Shown here: in pieces, positions 1-8,118 of the stretch
Numbering within the stretch: the first letter of the stretch is position 1
How the letters are laid out: every line of letters starts with the position of its first letter
Assembly: GCA_009784895.1 (NCBI GenBank)
Contig: WQXJ01000018.1
Location: 1-42,234, forward strand
Origin: Micrococcales bacterium
Lineage (GTDB): Bacteria; Actinomycetota; Actinomycetes; Actinomycetales; WQXJ01
Direction: 5' to 3'
DNA length: 42,234 bases
Notes under the pieces: generated by a model
Seen by the model: the letters and a program-made list of their open reading frames with translations, nothing else
Told to the model about the DNA's origin: nothing
Databases searched by the model: none
Position numbers and translations under genes: made by a program

Positions 1-1031
1 GTCGCGGCGATGCCAGACAGCGGGATGTCTGGCTGCATGCCCTTGGCCGCCGGAACAGCGGCTTGTCTGTTCCGTTCGTCGAGGAGTTCGCCGAGCTTCT
101 GACAGCGCTTGCAATTTGACTTCAGGTTCTTCGTGATTCTCGTCATTGACGTTGGGAAAATGCCCGAGGACTGCACAGCTTTCCGCCTGGCCTCATACTT
201 GTCGGCCGCTTTGGCGGCATCCTGAGGCTTGACTGTGTCGGGGTTTCGGCCTCTGTATTTGTCACCGACAGAATCGGACAGCCCCGCGTTGTCAAGCGAA
301 TTGTAGGCACCACAGGCAACAACTTCTAATCGGTCGATCATGGTCGAGGTCAACTCGGCATCGACGCTAAGGCCGGATATGGTTGAGTCGTATGCGGCCT
401 GATAGTCGCCCATGTTGAGCTGGGCCCAACCCTTGCGCCAATAGATCTCAGCTTTTTCGCCCTCGGAAGCCTTCGGCAAGGCGCGATCAAAACACTGCAG
501 GGCGCGCTCGTAGTCCTTGAGAAGGGCGTAAACAGTCCCCCTCACCATTTGGACATCAACAGAGTCGGTAGTCGCTTCATCCAACACGAAGGCTTCGTCC
601 GCGTCTTGCTTTGCCTGCTTCAGTTCGTCGTTTCTGAGGTTGAGCCAGGCGGACACCACAAATGGCATGGGGCTATTGGGTGATTGTTCCTTGGCCTTTC
701 GTGCTGCCACCATTCCCGCCCCGTCGTCACCGGTGAAGTAATACGTCCAGGCTCGATTGGTCCAGTCAACCTTTTCAGTTTCGTCTTGCGCCACACCGCC
801 GGCCCGACGCAACTCGACGTCGTAGCGTTCCCGGCTGTCCTCGTTGAGGAATGCCAGTTCGGCCTCGGGAAGCAAGTCGAGCTGCTGCTGCCATTTGGAC
901 TGCTGGCTGGACGGACGAGAGACCTTGGCACTGAGCTGTAGCCTGAGGTTCTTGAGGGCTTCATTTATTTGGGGGACGGTCGCGTCACGGTCGAGACCGA
1001 GCGCGTCGTAGTAGTTGATGATTTCCGCCAT
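1..1031 (-). CDS. J-like domain plus TPR protein (3' end outside window)
   Basis: The frame is open from the ATG at 1031 to the left edge (343 codons, no stop), so the C-terminus is missing. An AAAGGAG ribosome site lies at 1041-1047, 9 nt from the ATG. Residues 1-75 resemble a J-domain in layout: YYDALGLDRDAT opening, a basic helix, then FLNEDSRERYD, like the end of J-domain helix III/IV. The HPD loop is absent, so stimulation of an Hsp70 ATPase is doubtful. Residues about 150-220 hold two TPR-like units (GTVYALLKDYERALQCFDRA and GWAQLNMGDYQAAYDS). A single CxxC (NCKRCQ) lies near residue 304. J-like/TPR proteins are often encoded beside Hsp70-like genes, which could lie past the left edge; that is inference. 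The gene is divergent from the XRE regulator at 1163. Confidence 0.8.
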   Translation of the reverse strand, partial: MAEIINYYDALGLDRDATVPQINEALKNLRLQLSAKVSRPSSQQSKWQQQLDLLPEAELAFLNEDSRERYDVELRRAGGVAQDETEKVDWTNRAWTYYFTGDDGAGMVAARKAKEQSPNSPMPFVVSAWLNLRNDELKQAKQDADEAFVLDEATTDSVDVQMVRGTVYALLKDYERALQCFDRALPKASEGEKAEIYWRKGWAQLNMGDYQAAYDSTISGLSVDAELTSTMIDRLEVVACGAYNSLDNAGLSDSVGDKYRGRNPDTVKPQDAAKAADKYEARRKAVQSSGIFPTSMTRITKNLKSNCKRCQKLGELLDERNRQAAVPAAKGMQPDIPLSGIAA

Positions 1032-1111
1032 CGCGGAGGTCTCCTTTCGCGGTCAGGTTGGGGCTTGACCGTCGTCGCGATTTGCCGAGGGGGGCATCCC
1101 CGGAAATGAGC

Positions 1112-1129
1112 AGTGGGATATATCCCACT
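1112..1129. promoter_or_regulatory. 18-bp perfect palindrome, candidate operator
   Basis: AGTGGGATATATCCCACT reads identically on both strands. It lies in the 131-bp gap between the divergent starts of the J-like/TPR gene (1031) and the XRE regulator (1163). Position and symmetry fit a dimer-binding operator, most simply for the adjacent XRE protein controlling itself and the divergent gene. That assignment is inference. Confidence 0.55.
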
Positions 1130-1162
1130 CCCAACGACAGATCAGCATACTGGACTTGAGCG

Positions 1163-1507
1163 GTGAAGTCGGACCAATCCCACCAGACCCTCGGCGTTGC
1201 CGCGGAAGGCGGGCCGCCGGGACTGCATCCACCACCCAAACTCGACTGGGAGGTTTGGCGCTCCCACGTGAAGGGCCTCAAGGCGGCAAAAGGTTTGTCC
1301 ATCAATGAGTTGGCCGGGCGTTCGGGATTGGACCGGTCCACGATCATCGAACTGCTGGGAGGGAGACGAGGCGTGGCAGATGTCCGCATCGGTACTCTCT
1401 GGGCACTGGCCTGGGCATTGGATGTTGACGACTTCGCTGAATTCCTAGCGCCGCTATTTGAGAACGAGGGCCTGAAATCGACGTGCAAGCCAGGCAAGCG
1501 CCACTAG
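1163..1507 (+). CDS. XRE-family helix-turn-helix regulator
   Basis: This is a 114-residue protein starting at GTG. Residues about 35-100 form a Cro/C1-type HTH: LKAAKGLSINELAGRSGLDR (helices 1-2) followed by STIIELLGGRRGVADVRIGT and a hydrophobic helix WALAWALDVDDFAEFL. The first 30 residues are proline/glycine-rich and probably disordered. There is no sensor domain, so it is a small DNA-binding protein of the autorepressor type. It is divergent from the J-like/TPR gene, and the palindrome at 1112-1129 lies 33 bp upstream of the start. No strong ribosome site precedes the GTG, so the true start could be slightly different. The regulated genes are not known. Confidence 0.75.
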   Translation: MKSDQSHQTLGVAAEGGPPGLHPPPKLDWEVWRSHVKGLKAAKGLSINELAGRSGLDRSTIIELLGGRRGVADVRIGTLWALAWALDVDDFAEFLAPLFENEGLKSTCKPGKRH

Positions 1508-1524
1508 ACAGTGGCGACTTGGCC

Positions 1525-1533
1525 TGTGGATAA
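1525..1533 (-). promoter_or_regulatory. Single DnaA-box-like nonamer
   Basis: The minus strand reads TTATCCACA, the consensus DnaA box, between the XRE gene and the DinG-like helicase. Only one copy is visible and no AT-rich unwinding region accompanies it, so it is not an origin. It could be a regulatory box for the helicase gene or a chance match. Confidence 0.3.
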
Positions 1534-1574
1534 CTCTGACGGCCTGTCTGTGGTGGGTCATAGGCTGTAGCACA

Positions 1575-3800
1575 ATGGGAATCGAGCCAGCGCCAGCCGA
1601 ACAACCGGTCACAAACCAGGCCGGTGACCAGTCCGGCGGCTCCGCCGGCGCTGGCCTCGGCCAGCATACGACCAGCCAGGTCAGCCCCCACCCAGCCTGC
1701 GCAGACAGGCCCGCCCAAGTCGGTGATTTGCCCAGTGCCAGCTTGGCTGGTCCCATCCCAGTGGGCGAGGCCGACCTGGGTCAGGCCAGTGCCGAACACG
1801 CTGTTGGAATGCCCAGCGATGGGCGGGAAAGCTCGGAGGATTTGGCTCTGAGGCTACTGGCCCGGGCAGTTGGTCTTTTAGGTGGCCAACGCCGCCAGGG
1901 TCAGGACCAGATGGCCCGGGCCACTGCCCTGGCCTTGGAGTCCGGTCAGCATCTGCTTGTGCAGGCCGGTACCGGGGTGGGCAAGTCACTGGCCTACCTG
2001 GTTCCGGCGTTGGTCCACGCCGTCAAGACCAACCAGCCGGTGCTGGTGGCCACCGCCACCTTGGCCCTGCAGCGCCAGATCATGGAGAAGGATCTGCCGC
2101 TGGCGCTAGACGCCGTCAAGGATCAGCTCGAGCGGCCGCCCAAGGCGGCTCTGCTGATGGGTCGAGCCAACTACCTTTGCCGCTCAAAGGTCGCCGGCGA
2201 CTACCCCAGTGACCAGGAATCGCTGTTTGACCTTGACCAAGACGGCCCAGCCAGCACCGCTTCACCACTGGCCAAGGAGTTGCGCTGGGTCAATCAGTGG
2301 GCCAAGCAGACCGTTACTGGCCAGCGTGATTCGATCGAAGGTGGCGTCACCCAGCGGGCCTGGCGCCGGGCGTCAGTCAGTGGGCTGGAATGCACCGGCA
2401 GCAAATGCCCATATCTTGATGAGTGTTTTGCCGAACTAGCTCGTGACGAAGCCGGTCAGGCAGACCTGGTGGTGACCAATCACGCCATGTTGGCCCTGCA
2501 CCTGGAGGGGCAGCAGGTCCTACCGGAGTTTGGCGCCGTCGTCATCGATGAAGCCCACCAGCTAACCGCCTCGATCACCCGCGCCCAAACGTCAGATCTT
2601 GACCACCACACCGTGGCTCGTGCCACCAGGGCCTGTGATCACCTGGGGGTCAGCACCGCTGATCTGGAGAAGGCCGGTCAAGCCCTGGCCGCTGCGCTGG
2701 AGACGACCCCAGAGGGCTGGCTGCGCGGCGAGCTGCCTGAGCCACTCGACTTGGCCACCGCCGCCTTACAGGCCGCCGCCCGCAGCGCCATCACCGCTGC
2801 CAACAAAGCTGAGGCGACAGATGCCGCCCGCCAGCAGGCGCTGGCCGCGCTGGACCAGTTGCGCGAGGTCTGCCGGCGCTTGGCTCCGCGCGGGACTGGT
2901 GGGGCAGCCGGGTCCAGCGTTAGGAGCCAGGTTGTTTGGTGCTCTACGGGCAGGCGAGACCGCGAGCAGGACCCGTCACTGCATGTGGCGCCGTTGTCGG
3001 TGGCGGCAGCCATCCGGGACAAGCTGTTGGCCCAGGCCACCGCGATCATGACCTCGGCCACACTTACGGTTGGCGACTCGTTCCATAGTCCGGCCTTGGC
3101 AGCTGGGCTGCTGGACACCGAAGAGGGCGAGATTTGGCGAGGGCTTCAAGCCGCCTCGCCGTTCGACTACCAGGCTCAGGCCATTTTCTACGTCGCCAAG
3201 CACCTGCCGGCACCTAGTCGGGAAGGCAGGGCTGGCATGGGGCAATACCAGCTGATGGCCCAGCTGATCGATGCTGCCAACGGTGGGGCGTTGGGACTCT
3301 TTACCGCCCAGGCGGCGGCGGAGGCGGCAGCTGCGGCCGTGCGGCCTAAGGTCGACTACGAGGTGTTGTGCCAAGGCGAGACCTCACTGGCGGCACTGGT
3401 TGACCAGTTCTTGGCCGAGGAAGACACCTGCCTGTTTGGCACCATGTCGCTGTGGCAGGGGTTGGATGCGCCCGGCTCGACCTGCCGCCTGGTCATGATC
3501 GACCGCCTGCCGTTTCCAAGGCCGGATGACCCGCTAGTTCAGGCTCGTCAGCAGGCGGCGGCGCGGGCCGGGCGCAACGCTTTTATGGAGGTGGCGGCCT
3601 CCCAGGCGGCAACTCTGCTAGCCCAGGGTGTTGGTCGGTTGATCAGGAACAGCGCCGACCAGGGCCTGGTGGCGGTGCTGGACTCACGTCTGGCCACGGC
3701 CCGCTATGGACCGTTCCTGCGGGCTGGCCTGCCGCCAATGTGGCAAACCACCGAGCTCGACCAAGCGATTGCGTCGTTGGGACGGCTGGGCGAGCGGTGA
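1575..3800 (+). CDS. dinG: DinG/YoaA-type ATP-dependent DNA helicase
   Basis: This is a superfamily 2, XPD-like 5'-3' helicase acting in DNA repair and resolution of R-loops or other structures. Motif I is QAGTGVGKS near residue 130. The Walker B/DEAH box is VVIDEAHQ near 325, and motif VI is QGVGRLIRN near 690. Four cysteines, C202, C273, C278 and C284, lie between motifs I and II where DinG/XPD proteins carry a 4Fe-4S cluster, so cluster binding is likely. The first 78 residues are Ala/Pro/Gln-rich with no match to the family. The ATG at 1809 begins MPSDGRESSEDLALRLLARA, close to where homologues start, so the long start is uncertain; neither has a convincing ribosome site. EF-G2 follows 49 bp downstream and may be co-transcribed. 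Confidence 0.9.
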   Translation: MGIEPAPAEQPVTNQAGDQSGGSAGAGLGQHTTSQVSPHPACADRPAQVGDLPSASLAGPIPVGEADLGQASAEHAVGMPSDGRESSEDLALRLLARAVGLLGGQRRQGQDQMARATALALESGQHLLVQAGTGVGKSLAYLVPALVHAVKTNQPVLVATATLALQRQIMEKDLPLALDAVKDQLERPPKAALLMGRANYLCRSKVAGDYPSDQESLFDLDQDGPASTASPLAKELRWVNQWAKQTVTGQRDSIEGGVTQRAWRRASVSGLECTGSKCPYLDECFAELARDEAGQADLVVTNHAMLALHLEGQQVLPEFGAVVIDEAHQLTASITRAQTSDLDHHTVARATRACDHLGVSTADLEKAGQALAAALETTPEGWLRGELPEPLDLATAALQAAARSAITAANKAEATDAARQQALAALDQLREVCRRLAPRGTGGAAGSSVRSQVVWCSTGRRDREQDPSLHVAPLSVAAAIRDKLLAQATAIMTSATLTVGDSFHSPALAAGLLDTEEGEIWRGLQAASPFDYQAQAIFYVAKHLPAPSREGRAGMGQYQLMAQLIDAANGGALGLFTAQAAAEAAAAAVRPKVDYEVLCQGETSLAALVDQFLAEEDTCLFGTMSLWQGLDAPGSTCRLVMIDRLPFPRPDDPLVQARQQAAARAGRNAFMEVAASQAATLLAQGVGRLIRNSADQGLVAVLDSRLATARYGPFLRAGLPPMWQTTELDQAIASLGRLGER

Positions 3801-3849
3801 TAGGTTGGCTTGGGGTGGCGGCGGTGCCGCCCGGATAGGGGTATTTCTA

Positions 3850-6015
3850 ATGGCTGTAGACAATCGAACCTCCGCCCAGGGCAAAGCCGCGGCGCCGGTC
3901 AGTGATCCAGGCAAGCTTCGCAATGTCGTGTTCGTTGGCTCATCGGGTTCTGGCAAGACCACCGTGGTTGAGGGCCTGCTGGTGGCCACCGGTGCGATTG
4001 GCCGCGCCGGGTCTGTGGCGGAGGGCACAACCGTTACCGACTACGAAGAGATTGAACACCGCGCCAATCGGTCAATTGGCTTGGCGCTGGCTCCCATCGA
4101 ATTCGAAGGCGTCAAGATCAATCTGATTGACTCCCCAGGCTATGCCGACTATCTAGGTGATCTTAGGGCCGCCATTCGCGGCGCCGATGCCGCGGTTTTT
4201 GTCATCTCTGCGGTTGACGGAATTAGCGGGGCCACCCGGTTGTTGTGGGACGAGTTGGCTGGCGCTCGCATGCCCCGGGCCATTTTGGTGACCAAGCTGG
4301 ACAACCCCCGGGCGGACTACGACGGCGTGGTCAAGGACTGCCGGGCGGCTTTTGGCGAATCCGTCCTGCCCATGATGCTGCCCCTCTACGCTTCTGAGGC
4401 AGAGGTTGGCGCACTGATGGACATCCTGACCGGCAAGGTGATTGATTTTGCTGGTGGCGGGCGCAAAGTGCGCGAGGCCGAAGGCGATGAGGTGGGCAAG
4501 CTCGAACGCAACCGCGACGCCTTCATTGAGGCTTTGGTGACCGAATCTGAAGACGAAGAGCTGATGGACGCCTACCTTGAAGGCGGCGAACTCGACGGCG
4601 CGGCCCTTCGCGGTGACCTGCAAAAGGCCATGGCCGGGGCGACCTTCTTCCCCATTGTGCCGATGGCTGCGGCCGGCGGGATTGGCACCGAGGAATTGCT
4701 TTACCTGATCCGGGACGGTTTCCCCTCACCAGTGGTGGCGGAAATGCCGGATGTAGTGGACGGGGATGGTAAGTCAGTCGAGCTGCACTGCGACCCGAAG
4801 GGCCCGCTGGCGGCCGTGGTTATCAAGACCACCCAAGACTCCTACGTGGGCCGCATTTCGATTGTGCGGATCTTTAGTGGCACGCTCCGGGCCGAATCAA
4901 CTGTCCATGTCGAGGGCCACGGCCTGGCTGGCGATGACAACCCAAGCCACCCCGAAAACGAACGGGCCGGTACCGTCACCAGCCCAATGGGTGCCAAACA
5001 ACGGCCGGTTCCCTACGCCGTGGCTGGCGACCTGGCGGCCGTGGCGCGACTGTCTTCGGCCGAGACCGGCGACACCCTGTCAGACCCGTCCAGCCCAATG
5101 GTGGCCAAACCTTGGGTACCCCCAGAGCCAATGCTGCCTGTCGCCATCAAAGCGGCCAAATCGGCTGACGAGGACAAACTTGGTACCGGCTTGAACCGTC
5201 TGGTCAGTGAGGATCCAACGCTCCGGATCGAACAGAACCAGGAAACTCGCCAAACCGTCATGTGGGCTATGGGTGATTCGCATGTTGAGGTCACCTTGCA
5301 GCGCTTGCGTGACAAGTTTGGCGTCGAAGTTGAGAAGCTGCCCTACCGGGTGCCGCTGCGCGAGACCTTCAAGCAGAAGGTCACGGCCGAAGGCCGCCAC
5401 GTCAAGCAGTCCGGTGGCCACGGCCAATTCGCCAAATGCCAAATCGAGGTGGAGCCCTTGCCGCCGGGTAGTGGTTTCGAATTTGCCGACAAGGTTGTGG
5501 GCGGTTCGGTGCCGCGCCAATTCATCCCGTCTGTGGAGAAGGGCGTCAAGGCCCAGATGGCCAAGGGTGTGCTGGCAGGCTACCCGGTCGTTGACATCCG
5601 CGTGACGCTGTTTGACGGCAAGGCCCATTCGGTCGACTCCTCGGACGCTGCCTTCCAAACGGCCGGTTCGATTGGTCTGCGTGAGGCCGCCAACGACAAA
5701 TCCAACCCGGTTGCCCTGCTCGAACCGGTAGTCGAAATGTCGATTCTGGTCGACGACGAGAACGTTGGCGCCATCATGTCTGATCTGTCATCCAGGCGTG
5801 GGCGGCTGACCGGCACCGAATCGGTACCTGGCGGTCGCACCATGGTCAAGGCCGAGGTACCTCAGTTTGAGGTCACCAGCTACGCCATCGACCTGCGCTC
5901 CATGTCACGTGGTACGGGTTCGTTTACCTCCGACTACCTGGGCCACGAACCGATGCCACCGCATCGGATCGAGGCCGTCATAGCCGAGGCCAAGGCGGAA
6001 AAGGAAAAGAACTAG
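3850..6015 (+). CDS. fusA2: Elongation factor G-like protein EF-G2
   Basis: This is a 721-residue translational GTPase resembling mycobacterial FusA2 (Rv0120c, about 714 residues), a paralogue of EF-G of unclear role. The G domain is modified. The P-loop is GSSGSGKTT rather than GHIDHGKTT, the G3 motif is DSPGY rather than DTPGH, and G4 is TKLDNPR. The C-terminal half carries EF-G domains II-V, including the domain IV stretch VKQSGGHGQFAKCQIEVEPL. The ATG at 3850 was chosen because it starts at MAVDNRTSAQGK, just ahead of the G domain. A longer reading from 3706 would overlap the helicase gene. Only a weak GGATAGGGG precedes the ATG. A strong hairpin at 6033-6064 ends the unit. Confidence 0.92.
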   Translation: MAVDNRTSAQGKAAAPVSDPGKLRNVVFVGSSGSGKTTVVEGLLVATGAIGRAGSVAEGTTVTDYEEIEHRANRSIGLALAPIEFEGVKINLIDSPGYADYLGDLRAAIRGADAAVFVISAVDGISGATRLLWDELAGARMPRAILVTKLDNPRADYDGVVKDCRAAFGESVLPMMLPLYASEAEVGALMDILTGKVIDFAGGGRKVREAEGDEVGKLERNRDAFIEALVTESEDEELMDAYLEGGELDGAALRGDLQKAMAGATFFPIVPMAAAGGIGTEELLYLIRDGFPSPVVAEMPDVVDGDGKSVELHCDPKGPLAAVVIKTTQDSYVGRISIVRIFSGTLRAESTVHVEGHGLAGDDNPSHPENERAGTVTSPMGAKQRPVPYAVAGDLAAVARLSSAETGDTLSDPSSPMVAKPWVPPEPMLPVAIKAAKSADEDKLGTGLNRLVSEDPTLRIEQNQETRQTVMWAMGDSHVEVTLQRLRDKFGVEVEKLPYRVPLRETFKQKVTAEGRHVKQSGGHGQFAKCQIEVEPLPPGSGFEFADKVVGGSVPRQFIPSVEKGVKAQMAKGVLAGYPVVDIRVTLFDGKAHSVDSSDAAFQTAGSIGLREAANDKSNPVALLEPVVEMSILVDDENVGAIMSDLSSRRGRLTGTESVPGGRTMVKAEVPQFEVTSYAIDLRSMSRGTGSFTSDYLGHEPMPPHRIEAVIAEAKAEKEKN

Positions 6016-6032
6016 CCTCAGCCAAGCCGCAA

Positions 6033-6064
6033 AGGCGGGGGTCGCCCAGTGGCGGCCCCCGCCT
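6033..6064 (+). terminator. GC-rich hairpin after EF-G2
   Basis: A 14-bp stem (AGGCGGGGGTCGCC pairing with GGCGGCCCCCGCCT, one G-U pair) closes a CAGT loop 17 bp after the EF-G2 stop. There is no run of T after it. Actinobacterial terminators often lack one, so termination is likely but not certain. Confidence 0.7.
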
Positions 6065-6125
6065 CTGGCCTGCCGCGAGCCCGGAACATTTTTGAAGTTG
6101 GCGGACACGGAATTGGGGTGCCGTC

Positions 6126-6158
6126 TGGTATCAAAGCCGTGTCACAATAGTGGTATCA
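6126..6158. promoter_or_regulatory. Paired TGGTATCA repeats before the toxin-antitoxin pair
   Basis: TGGTATCA occurs at 6126-6133 and 6151-6158, 25 bp apart and just upstream of the antitoxin ATG at 6166. Ribbon-helix-helix antitoxins commonly bind short repeated sites that overlap their own promoter, so this is a plausible autoregulatory operator. The repeat could also be chance. Confidence 0.35.
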
Positions 6159-6165
6159 TGGGCGT

Positions 6166-6399
6166 ATGGCAACGTTTACTGTCCGAACAGACGAGGCTGT
6201 GGATCAGACGCTCGGGTACCTGATGGAGTTGACTGGAGAGTCGAGGTCACAGGTAGTCCGAAATGCTGTACTAGAGGCCGGACGCATCGCCCGTCGAGAG
6301 GCTCAACGAGCCGAATGCCTGGCGGCCCGTGATGATCCGGTGGATCGGGCCGAGATCCAGGCCGCGATGGCCGATATGGGGGCCGGCGATGCGTGGTGA
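6166..6399 (+). CDS. Ribbon-helix-helix antitoxin
   Basis: This is a 77-residue protein. The N-terminal MATFTVRTDEAVDQTL is a typical RHH beta-strand, followed by two helices with LTGESRSQVVRNAVLEAG, so it should dimerise and bind DNA. The acidic C-terminal tail (DDPVDRAEIQAAMADMG) would wrap the toxin. The stop overlaps the toxin start by 11 nt, the usual arrangement for translationally coupled type II pairs. It is expected to neutralise the MazF-like protein and repress the operon, perhaps through the repeats at 6126-6158. No strong ribosome site is seen. Confidence 0.8.
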   Translation: MATFTVRTDEAVDQTLGYLMELTGESRSQVVRNAVLEAGRIARREAQRAECLAARDDPVDRAEIQAAMADMGAGDAW

Positions 6400-6706
6400 C
6401 ATCTTCCGGTTGCGAGGCTCAAAGGCGGCAAAAGGACACGAACAAAAGGGACGCCGCCTGGCGGTGGTTGTTCAGGCAGACCATTTCCCGCTGTCTACGG
6501 TCCTGGCCGCGCCAACATCGACCAGCTGCCTGCCCTTATCATTTCGCCCTGTCATCGACGTCAATGGCACGCCAACCAGGGTAATGGTCGACCAGCTTGC
6601 GGTCGTAGACCCCGAAGTCCGGTTTGCTGATAAGGCCGGCCGGGTAACTCTGGCTGAGATGCAAGCCATCGAGACGGCCATGAGAGACATCCTTGATCTG
6701 GGCTAA
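6389..6706 (+). CDS. MazF/PemK-type endoribonuclease toxin
   Basis: This is a 105-residue protein of usual MazF length. It has the opening MRGDIFRLR, which matches the family's GDI/V motif before the catalytic Arg, then RRLAVVVQAD, VLAAPTSTS and RVMVDQLAVVDPE strands in family order. The family cleaves single-stranded mRNA at short sequence motifs to slow growth. The start at 6389 lies inside the antitoxin gene. An in-frame upstream ATG (6329) would run deep into the antitoxin and lacks the MazF N-terminus. It is encoded as a compact two-gene unit between a terminator hairpin and an unrelated oxidoreductase, consistent with an acquired cassette. Target sequence cannot be predicted. Confidence 0.82.
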   Translation: MRGDIFRLRGSKAAKGHEQKGRRLAVVVQADHFPLSTVLAAPTSTSCLPLSFRPVIDVNGTPTRVMVDQLAVVDPEVRFADKAGRVTLAEMQAIETAMRDILDLG

Positions 6707-6933
6707 TGGAAGAAACGGTGGCAGGCGCCTGGCAGCGGGGGACCGATTCCGCTGCGCCGTTTTGACAAGAAAAAGGGCTAGTTCGGAGGTGCTTTTCGAC
6801 CGCAGCCGGGGCTGAGTACTGACGCTGGCGACCAATTCCTGCCGGCTGCTCCTCGCTGCGCTCGTCAACAACTTCGTTGGCCTCTATCCTCGCTATCGAC
6901 GCGCAGCATCCGCCAACCCCTTAGGGTGGTGCC

Positions 6934-7905
6934 ATGCGTGGCATTGTTCTCGATGGATTTGGTGGAATCGAAGTCATCCAGGTGGGCGAGGTGGCCAAAC
7001 CGGTTCCGGCCCCCGGTGAACTACTGGTCCAGGTGGCGGCGGCCGGGGTCAACCGGGCTGACCTGCTACAACGCAAAGGCTTCTACCCGCCGCCCAAGGG
7101 CTGCAGCGACATTCTTGGACTGGAAGTGTCCGGGCAGGTGGCCCAAGTTGGCGCCGGCGTAGACAAATGGCAGGTGGGCGACGCTGTGGTAGCCCTGCTG
7201 GCCGGTGGTGGCTATGCCGAATACGTCGCTGTGCCGCAGGAGCAGTGCGCCCCGCCACCAGGCGGAATCAACTTGATCGACGCAGCTGGTCTGATCGAGG
7301 TCGCCGCCACGGTGGTGTCGAATTTCAACCACGTTGGTCTCAGAACCGGTGAATGGGTGTTGGTTCACGGAGGAGCTGGCGGCATTGGCTCATGTGCCAT
7401 TCCCTACGCCAAGGCCATCGGGGCCAAGGTTATGACCACGGTCGGTTCGGCCGAAAAGGCCACCTACGCCAAGTCGATCGGGGCGGACGCCGCTTTTGAC
7501 TACCACGACGACTGGCCGGCTGAAGTCGAGGCCACCACGGGCGGCAAGGGCGCCGGCGTCATTTTGGACATCATTGGCGCCAAGTATCTCGAGGCCAATG
7601 TCAAAGCCCTGGCCAGGGGTGGGCGCTTGGTAGTGATAGGCCTGCAAGGCGGCGTCAAAGGCACGCTTGACCTGAACCGGCTGCTGTCAAAAGGGGCCAC
7701 GGTCACCGCCACTTCGCTGCGCTTTAGGCCAAAGGAAAACAAGGGTGAGATTGTCGCGGAGGTGGCCAACCGGCTTTGGCCCATGTTTGAGGACGGCACC
7801 GTTCCACTGCCACCGATCCGGCGCTTTACCCTCGATCAAGCCGCCGGGGCGCATGAGCACCTCGAATCAGGCTCGAATATCGGCAAGATAGTACTGACGC
7901 TGTAG
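6934..7905 (+). CDS. NAD(P)H:quinone oxidoreductase, zinc-free MDR family
   Basis: This is a 323-residue medium-chain dehydrogenase/reductase. The GroES-like N-terminal domain includes AAAGVNRADLLQRKGFYPPP, the signature of the quinone reductase (PIG3/QOR) branch. The Rossmann domain includes VLVHGGAGGIGSCAIPYAK, a nucleotide-binding AxxGxxG-type loop near residues 148-155. Zinc-binding cysteines of alcohol dehydrogenases are absent. It should reduce quinones or enones with NAD(P)H in the cytoplasm. It stands alone, with non-coding DNA of about 200 bp on each side. A TTGACA at 6762 has no matching -10, so no promoter is called. Confidence 0.9.
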   Translation: MRGIVLDGFGGIEVIQVGEVAKPVPAPGELLVQVAAAGVNRADLLQRKGFYPPPKGCSDILGLEVSGQVAQVGAGVDKWQVGDAVVALLAGGGYAEYVAVPQEQCAPPPGGINLIDAAGLIEVAATVVSNFNHVGLRTGEWVLVHGGAGGIGSCAIPYAKAIGAKVMTTVGSAEKATYAKSIGADAAFDYHDDWPAEVEATTGGKGAGVILDIIGAKYLEANVKALARGGRLVVIGLQGGVKGTLDLNRLLSKGATVTATSLRFRPKENKGEIVAEVANRLWPMFEDGTVPLPPIRRFTLDQAAGAHEHLESGSNIGKIVLTL

Positions 7906-8095
7906 TGCCCCTCTCCTGCGACTTCTAGGCTCGCTCGCGCGGCCTATGCGCCCCGCCTCACGAGGCCTGATGGCGCGACTATCAGCCCAGGTCCCGGTCT
8001 TGCGGCTGGGCCTGTTGACAAGACACGCCGCTCGGCAGTTGCGGCTTTGCAGACCAGTTTCCTTCAGCTAGACCTTTTGGTCGTGGCCAGGCCGC

Positions 8096-8111
8096 GCTAG
8101 ACTTATCTAGC
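8096..8111. promoter_or_regulatory. Palindrome upstream of the first ROK gene
   Basis: GCTAGA-CTTA-TCTAGC is a perfect inverted repeat with 6-bp arms, 7-28 bp before the two candidate starts of the ROK regulator. It may be the regulator's own operator; the spacing suits repression at the start of transcription. This is inference from symmetry and location. Confidence 0.4.
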
Positions 8112-8118
8112 AGAGCTG

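Noticed and set aside
6762..6767. TTGACA as -35 box before the quinone oxidoreductase
   Set aside because: No plausible -10 hexamer 16-18 bp downstream and more than 160 bp from the gene.
8015..8020. TTGACA as -35 box before the first ROK gene
   Set aside because: No matching -10 at the right spacing.
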